From positions 1 through 57,563 of the forward strand of contig CAYZZA010000002.1 in NCBI GenBank assembly GCA_964482685.1: DNA of 57,563 nucleotides. Reading direction: 5' to 3'. The notes under the pieces are model-generated. The model was not told the DNA's origin. It ran no database searches and saw only the letters and a program-made list of their open reading frames with translations. The DNA comes from CAYZZA01 sp964482685. Lineage in GTDB: Bacteria > Bacillota > Bacilli > Lactobacillales > Carnobacteriaceae_A. This document shows, piece by piece, positions 53,263-57,563 of this stretch; within the stretch, counting starts at the first letter, position 1; each line of letters begins with the position of its first letter. Made by a program: the position numbers and the translations under genes.

Positions 53263-54168
53263 TCACACGGCTAGATGAGTTGAAAAGTACGCATAAGCAA
53301 GTGCACTATATTTTTTCGCATACGCGTATTGAGTTCGCATATAGTCGTCATAATCTACACCATGCATGAGTTTAAATTCACTCCAATTGCTCCAAAGTAA
53401 GCCACTGATGCCCATGTACGCATAAATTTTCATACGGGTATGTGAGTCACATTTTTCCTTGAAATAGGTATCAATCAAAAAGTCGGTTTGTGCGCGATTG
53501 TATCGGGCAGAAAGGGCAAACATAGCCAGATCTAAGTGAGGATCATGCATTGCTGCATATTCCCAATCAATAAACCGGACGTCTCCTTCCACAAATAAAA
53601 TGTTACTTGGAATCGCATCAATATGTGTCAGCACATGTTTTTTGGGAAGTGCTTGTATTAGCGGTTCCAAACGATAAATAAGTGCTTTTGTTTCAGCATA
53701 ATCAGAAAAGACAGACGCTTTTCCTTTTCGAAGGTCTTCATATAATTGAATTTCTGTAAACAAATCTCGTGAATGCGAAACCTGTAAGTTCATCTCATGA
53801 AAGTGGCGCAGTTTTTCCATACTTTCTACAATATCTGTTTTTTTTTGTGGATTGCATGTTCGTGATTCTGGCCAATATTTGGCAATTTTATAGCCAGTTT
53901 CACCAGATATATAAATCACTTCATCACTTAATTGACGTCCTTTTAATTCTTCGTACACACGTGCTTCATCTGCACGGTTTACCAACTTCCCAGATCCTTC
54001 TCCAGGAACTCGGAGAATGTATTCTTCAGTTCCTAAACAAAAACGGTACGAATGATTGGTCATCCCTTTTTTCAAGTAACTAATAGTATGAATTGTCTCT
54101 TCTGGAACATGTAGCAACTGAGTAATTGTGCTGCGAACTGCACAAAGCTCAGATTTTTCGTTATGCAT
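53263..54168 (-). CDS. licA: LicA-type choline kinase (APH/ChoK fold)
   Basis: Protein of 301 aa of the choline/ethanolamine kinase family. LTHIDAIPSNILF (about residue 190) is the HxDxxxxN catalytic loop and FIDWEYAAMHDPHLDLA (about 207-223) the metal-binding DxE region, a signature shared with LicA of Haemophilus and pneumococcus. It phosphorylates choline for decoration of teichoic acids. It follows licD by 15 nt on the same strand. No CDP-choline synthase (LicC) or choline transporter gene is in the window. With licD broken, its present role is uncertain; another amino-alcohol or sugar substrate is possible. Confidence 0.88.
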   Translation of the reverse strand: MHNEKSELCAVRSTITQLLHVPEETIHTISYLKKGMTNHSYRFCLGTEEYILRVPGEGSGKLVNRADEARVYEELKGRQLSDEVIYISGETGYKIAKYWPESRTCNPQKKTDIVESMEKLRHFHEMNLQVSHSRDLFTEIQLYEDLRKGKASVFSDYAETKALIYRLEPLIQALPKKHVLTHIDAIPSNILFVEGDVRFIDWEYAAMHDPHLDLAMFALSARYNRAQTDFLIDTYFKEKCDSHTRMKIYAYMGISGLLWSNWSEFKLMHGVDYDDYMRTQYAYAKKYSALAYAYFSTHLAV

Positions 54169-54183
54169 ACTCGTTTGGCTCCT

Positions 54184-55005
54184 TTATCCGTCAATAAACG
54201 AGGCGGATTTTTCTTTTTTTATACGTGTATCAAAAGCTATTTCTACAATCCCATGGTGAGGTTCTTGTTGGTGTGTAGGTGGCAATGACAAGTAATCTCC
54301 GTAATTTTTCGAAAGAATAGCATCATATGCTTGAGGAACTGGAAAATAGTGTCCTTCAAATTCCCATTCTATTGACTGAGCAAACATCTCTTTGTCAATT
54401 TTAAATTTTTGGTACAAAGAAGGGCTCGTGGATATATTCAATTCCGCCACCTCTGTTGCCCCCTTTCCGTTCGACCACGTGGCTACTTTAGTAATAAGAC
54501 GGTCCAGATATCGTTTAGGTATTGCTTTCAATAAATAATATGTGCCTTTTTTTGCTATTCGCGACACAAGATTGGGTTCACTTTCGTTCACACGTTTTAC
54601 TCGACAATAATTGATGATTTTTAATCGATGAATCAAACGTCGTTGCACTCTACCGGATAGTCGAATTGGCTCTACATCATCATATGGAAAAACATCAATA
54701 AAAATACCTTGATGCATGTCGACGTCTTGGACAAGGTTTTCCACATAAAGAGTATGATTTTTTCGTATTTTTGAATATTGTGATTGAAACGCAGGGTCCG
54801 TAGTGTAATTTTGAAGAAAATACGCATCTCCCAATTCACTTTGTGCAATTTTGGTAAATTTATCATATTCACTTCGAAGCATACAGACATCTACGTCATC
54901 ATCCCATGGAATAAATCCTTTGTGCCGAATAGCTCCGATTAAGGTCCCGGCAAAAAGTTGGTAAGAAATATTATGTGTCTTACATATACGATCAAACGCA
55001 AGCAA
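54184..55005 (-). CDS. licD: LicD family phosphocholine transferase (5' end interrupted by an in-frame stop)
   Basis: The open part encodes 273 aa of a LicD protein (PF04991), which moves phosphocholine from CDP-choline to teichoic-acid sugars. The core GTLIGAIRHKGFIPWDDDVDVC (split here: RHKGFIPWDDDVD) is intact, about residues 20-38. The usual N-terminal helix is missing: upstream in the same frame TAG (55011-55009) interrupts a sequence that continues the family pattern to GTG 55080. Restored, the protein would be 298 aa. TTG 55005 has no good ribosome site, so expression of the truncated form is doubtful. licA follows 15 nt downstream. Confidence 0.8.
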   Translation of the reverse strand: MLAFDRICKTHNISYQLFAGTLIGAIRHKGFIPWDDDVDVCMLRSEYDKFTKIAQSELGDAYFLQNYTTDPAFQSQYSKIRKNHTLYVENLVQDVDMHQGIFIDVFPYDDVEPIRLSGRVQRRLIHRLKIINYCRVKRVNESEPNLVSRIAKKGTYYLLKAIPKRYLDRLITKVATWSNGKGATEVAELNISTSPSLYQKFKIDKEMFAQSIEWEFEGHYFPVPQAYDAILSKNYGDYLSLPPTHQQEPHHGIVEIAFDTRIKKEKSASFIDG

Positions 55006-55080
55006 GATCTATAATTGTACCTCTTGCGTTTCTCGAATTGTGACATCTAAACCTGGAAATGTTCGGTTTGTTGCCTCCAC
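55006..55080 (-). pseudogene. licD: 5' remnant of licD upstream of the amber stop
   Basis: In frame with licD, GTG 55080 opens VEATNRTFPGLDVTIRETQ then EVQL, stop, ILLAFDRIC. The helix pattern runs across the stop as in intact LicD proteins. A single base change (AAG or CAG to TAG) would explain it. The 304 bp further upstream to 55384 hold only weak -10-like hexamers (for example TACAAT on the - strand near 55160). Confidence 0.65.
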
Positions 55081-55384
55081 TTCATCCCATCTTTCCTATT
55101 TTTTTATATGATTGGTTTGCTTTTTTCTCGTTTTACAAATTTCGTGTCCCTTCATTGTATCCTTTTTCTAGCTAAATAGCTTGTCTGAAGGGTGTTTCTC
55201 CTTCTTCAAAAAAAGTGCCTCGCTCAAACTAAACTAGTCCTAACCCTATTTTTTCCTTTCCACAACAACCACTAGGCCACCTTGCAATTGACAATGAAAG
55301 CGTGTCTCGAAAATGTATCTCTTCGCCTCTTTTTTGAAGATGCTATTCTTCATTGCTTTGGAGTCAAATCATGCTCAAAAACAT

Positions 55385-56299
55385 TTATCTTTGTTTTTCA
55401 ATTCGATTTCTTCCATTTTTCTTAGCTGCATATAGGCACTCTTCGGCTTTTTGAATCAACTGACTTAATGTTTCATCCCCTTCGCATCGGACTACACTTC
55501 CACTTAAAGTCGCTTCTGCCGGCTGACTAAACGTCGCTTTTTGAAGGCCTAACCGGATGTTGTTGGCTATTTCAAGTGCTGCTTGTTCATCTGTATTTGG
55601 CAAAACCACAAGAAACTTCTCACTTGAATATCTCCCCACCACATCTCCATTCCGAGTTTTTGAGCGAATCAAAGAACCGGTAGTTCTGATTATTTCATCT
55701 CCAAGCATAGGGCCATACAGTTCATTTTGTTGGCGCAAATGATCGATGTCCAAAAATACAATAAAAAGCGGCTGCTGCTTTTCTTTTGCTTCTTTTACAT
55801 GTTTGGCTAATTTGTACATCACCGTTGCACGACTTGATAATTGTGTTAGTCCATCTGTTTTTACTCGTTCTGATAAATCAGTTGTGCGTTTGATCCATTC
55901 TTGCTTTTCGATGTTGTCATCCGTGATATCAAATACAATCCCCTTCAAAAACACAACCTGTCCTGCTTCATTTTTTTGAGTTACTTTTCCTTGATCAAAG
56001 TACGTTTTCCACGTACCATCATTTGCTTGAATTCGATACTGTGCTTCCCACACTGGAGTTCTCCCTTCTAGGTGGTCTCTTAGCTTCTGCACCACTCGTT
56101 CATAATCTTCTGGGTGAATCCTCTTTGTGAAAAACTCTATTGGAAGCACGTCTGGAATATCTTGTTTTTTATATCCTAGCAATCCCGCTTTCATAAAATT
56201 AAATGTCACTTGGTTTTCTTGGTAATCCCAAAACCAATGCCCAAGATTTCCAGACCAAACATATTCAGACTGTTCTTCATCTTGTACATGACGCAACAA
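55385..56299 (-). CDS. PAS-GGDEF protein with degenerate GGDEF site and 5' frameshift
   Basis: Open part of 304 aa. A PAS_3-type sensor domain (about residues 10-135, with WEAQYRIQANDGTWKTYFDQG and VFLKGIVFDIT) is followed by a GGDEF domain (about 148-300, TDGLTQLSSRATVMY to YAAKKNGRNRI). The active-site motif reads SSEKF (in GRYSSEKFLVVLP, about residue 226) instead of GGDEF/GGEEF, so cyclic-di-GMP synthesis is unlikely. The natural start is probably ATG 56375: GLYDDYSREELIQKIETEV leads in frame to an A8 run (56302-56309), where one extra A shifts the frame; with A7 the product would be 329 aa. Could be a sequencing error, a pseudogene, or slippage-controlled. Confidence 0.8.
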   Translation of the reverse strand: MLRHVQDEEQSEYVWSGNLGHWFWDYQENQVTFNFMKAGLLGYKKQDIPDVLPIEFFTKRIHPEDYERVVQKLRDHLEGRTPVWEAQYRIQANDGTWKTYFDQGKVTQKNEAGQVVFLKGIVFDITDDNIEKQEWIKRTTDLSERVKTDGLTQLSSRATVMYKLAKHVKEAKEKQQPLFIVFLDIDHLRQQNELYGPMLGDEIIRTTGSLIRSKTRNGDVVGRYSSEKFLVVLPNTDEQAALEIANNIRLGLQKATFSQPAEATLSGSVVRCEGDETLSQLIQKAEECLYAAKKNGRNRIEKQR

Positions 56300-56469
56300 T
56301 TCTTTTTTTTAAGCGAACTTCTGTTTCAATTTTTTGAATTAGCTCTTCACGGGAATAATCATCATACAATCCCATAAGCCAAGCACTCCCTTTCCATTCG
56401 TGTCTTTCTATTTCTTATTTGCTCTTTTCCGTCTCCAATCTATTTTTTGCTATTTTCGAACGAAGTGTC

Positions 56470-56496
56470 AAAAAACAAGGAGAGAGAGTCTCCTTG
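56470..56496 (-). terminator. Terminator of the DUF975 gene
   Basis: CAAGGAGA/TCTCCTTG (56496-56489 with 56483-56476) followed on the - strand by six T. The rest of 56376-56621 shows only the ribosome site of the PAS-GGDEF gene. Confidence 0.85.
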
Positions 56497-56621
56497 CTTT
56501 CCAAATACATTTTTATATAAAGAAGAAGCACTTCTTGGACCGTCTGTCTTCTTATTTGAAAGTTCCCCTATTCTAAATTTTAACTTAAAGAAAGTGAAGA
56601 GGTGACTAGTTAAACTTCGAG

Positions 56622-57413
56622 TCAACTCTCTATACTGACAGAGGTTCTCTTTTCACTCTCGTCCCTACCAGACAAAATCGTATACAAACGTGCATTTGTT
56701 GCTTCAGCATAAGGATTGACAAAAAAATTCCCTATCCCAAAAAACAACCCGCCCAATAAGTACCAACCCCAAAAGGAAAGATCTAAAATAAATATATTCA
56801 TTTTATGTCCATAGGTCATCTTCCTACTTAATTCTAGCACCTCTCGTGTGGGCAACGAACTATTTTCAGCTAAGATATATGGTACAAAACGATATTCATA
56901 AGTTTTAATAATTCCTGGAACCAAAAAAGCTAAATACCATAAAAAGATATAGACTCCTTTTAAAAACTGGGTTTTTACAATGGGTACGTACTCGTCTGAA
57001 TTAAAGGGAGAAAACGCATGTTTTACTTGGACATCTCCATCAAACCCTCTGAGAAAAAAACGACTTTGCCCCACTTGAAGGACGTAACTTATTGTGATGG
57101 TTAGTATTGCAAGAACTATAGCACCAACGAAAAAACCAAATAAAAATACAGGTGCTTGAAAGCGGCGTGTGGCCAGAGTCACTACCGGATGGTCGGACTC
57201 TATAGAAAACGGCAAATCAACCGAATTGATGTCCAAAACGTCTTCAGATACAATCGAGTCGGTATTATTCAACTCTAACTCCACATCCGCATTGTTGGTG
57301 CCCAAACCAGACCCACTAAGCAAAGCCACAAGCAAGCAAACTATGAACGCGTTCCAATAGTTTTTCTTTAAAAATTGTTTGGCATATTCTTTTAATTCTC
57401 TTCGTGTCCACAT
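56622..57413 (-). CDS. DUF975 family membrane protein
   Basis: Protein of 263 aa. The N-terminus WTRRELKEYAKQFLKKNYWNAF is the typical DUF975 start, followed by about five helices; YLAFLVPGIIKTYEYRFVPYILAEN (seen as FLVPGIIKTYEYRFVPYIL) and LSRKMTYGHK are the family core. An insertion rich in Asp/Asn (about 38-75) lies after the first helix. Function unknown. AAGGAG 8 nt before ATG 57413 fixes the start; the frame stays open upstream. Confidence 0.85.
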   Translation of the reverse strand: MWTRRELKEYAKQFLKKNYWNAFIVCLLVALLSGSGLGTNNADVELELNNTDSIVSEDVLDINSVDLPFSIESDHPVVTLATRRFQAPVFLFGFFVGAIVLAILTITISYVLQVGQSRFFLRGFDGDVQVKHAFSPFNSDEYVPIVKTQFLKGVYIFLWYLAFLVPGIIKTYEYRFVPYILAENSSLPTREVLELSRKMTYGHKMNIFILDLSFWGWYLLGGLFFGIGNFFVNPYAEATNARLYTILSGRDESEKRTSVSIES

Positions 57414-57496
57414 TGCACACACTCCTTGCTTAATTTTTATCTGCTCATCTTCATCCAAAACTCTAAACCACATTCATTCAAAGTAGGCGAACTACG

Positions 57497-57555
57497 GAGA
57501 CCATGTCGTTATGAACTACACACCGAATAAATTCGGTGGTTTCTAGGAACAACAT
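57497..57555. mobile_element. Possible end of an IS200/IS605-type element at the contig edge
   Basis: Near the end of the window the hairpin CACCGAA-TAAA-TTCGGTG (57521-57538) stands between TATGAACTACA and TTTCTAGGAACAAC. This arrangement recalls the subterminal hairpins of IS605/IS1341-type elements, which often break assemblies. No transposase is inside the window. Tentative. Confidence 0.3.
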
Positions 57556-57563
57556 TGCGACAG

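Noticed and set aside
1..57563. CRISPR arrays, prophage or complete insertion sequences
   Set aside because: No regularly spaced repeats, no phage structural or integrase genes and no transposase were seen; only a possible IS end lies at the right edge.

Overview
The window looks like draft chromosome from a low-GC, non-sporulating Firmicute of the order Lactobacillales. A Carnobacteriaceae/Enterococcaceae-type organism fits best, but the family cannot be fixed from sequence alone. Pointers are the six-gene glycogen operon in the lactobacillar order glgB-glgC-glgD-glgA-glgP-amy, a DUF4828 protein, Spx, a PerR-type operator, strong Shine-Dalgarno (SD) sequences, frequent TTG/GTG starts and many textbook Rho-independent terminators. 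Two runs of N (5534-5543 and 24587-24686) show that it is a scaffold; the second is flanked by a perfect 55-bp duplication that looks like an unmerged contig overlap.

Layout. 1-8.2 kb: AI-2E family permease, a divergent CDP-glycerol-transferase-like protein with a lactonase, UppP, a P1B-4 metal-efflux ATPase behind a PerR-box-like site, and a DUF4828 protein. 8.2-18.2 kb: the glycogen synthesis and breakdown operon on the minus strand, with 8-nt gene overlaps. 18.5-20.7 kb: NfeD - FloA flotillin - small membrane protein. 20.7-26.9 kb: stand-alone TipAS domain, a phasin-like coiled coil / ABC1 kinase / cob(I)alamin adenosyltransferase cluster, Nudix hydrolase with TauE/SafE exporter, and a DMT transporter. 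27.1-29.4 kb: spx, a predicted free-standing structured RNA with its own promoter and terminator, an aldo/keto reductase and tRNA-Leu(GAG). 29.4-37.1 kb: SprT-like, Tex, a PPP-family phosphatase, a PbuG-type permease under a guanine-class riboswitch, glutathione reductase and a GT8 glycosyltransferase. 37.3-40.7 kb: two consecutive pairs of half-size chromate transporters, then MgtC. 40.7-45.2 kb: a CsbB-GtrA-YfhO lipoteichoic-acid glycosylation set with a coupled lipoprotein. 45.3-51.2 kb: old yellow enzyme, quinone oxidoreductase, PPDK and its regulatory kinase/pyrophosphorylase. 51.4-57.6 kb: a decaying region with a TspO-like protein, a nucleobase-permease remnant, LicA, LicD broken by an in-frame stop, a PAS-GGDEF protein with a frameshift and a degenerate active site, a DUF975 protein, and a hairpin at the contig edge that may be an IS200/IS605-type end.

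How the genes work together. Glycogen storage, PPDK with its regulator, and the lactonase are central-carbon functions. UppP, CsbB/GtrA/YfhO, LicA/LicD, the GT8 enzyme and the TagB/TagF-like protein point to a decorated cell envelope, with the phosphocholine arm probably lost. Spx, PerR-box-controlled metal export, glutathione reductase, NamA and the quinone oxidoreductase form a redox and thiol-stress theme.

The strongest candidate for something not explained by known genes is the orphan RNA at about 27621-27804 on the minus strand.
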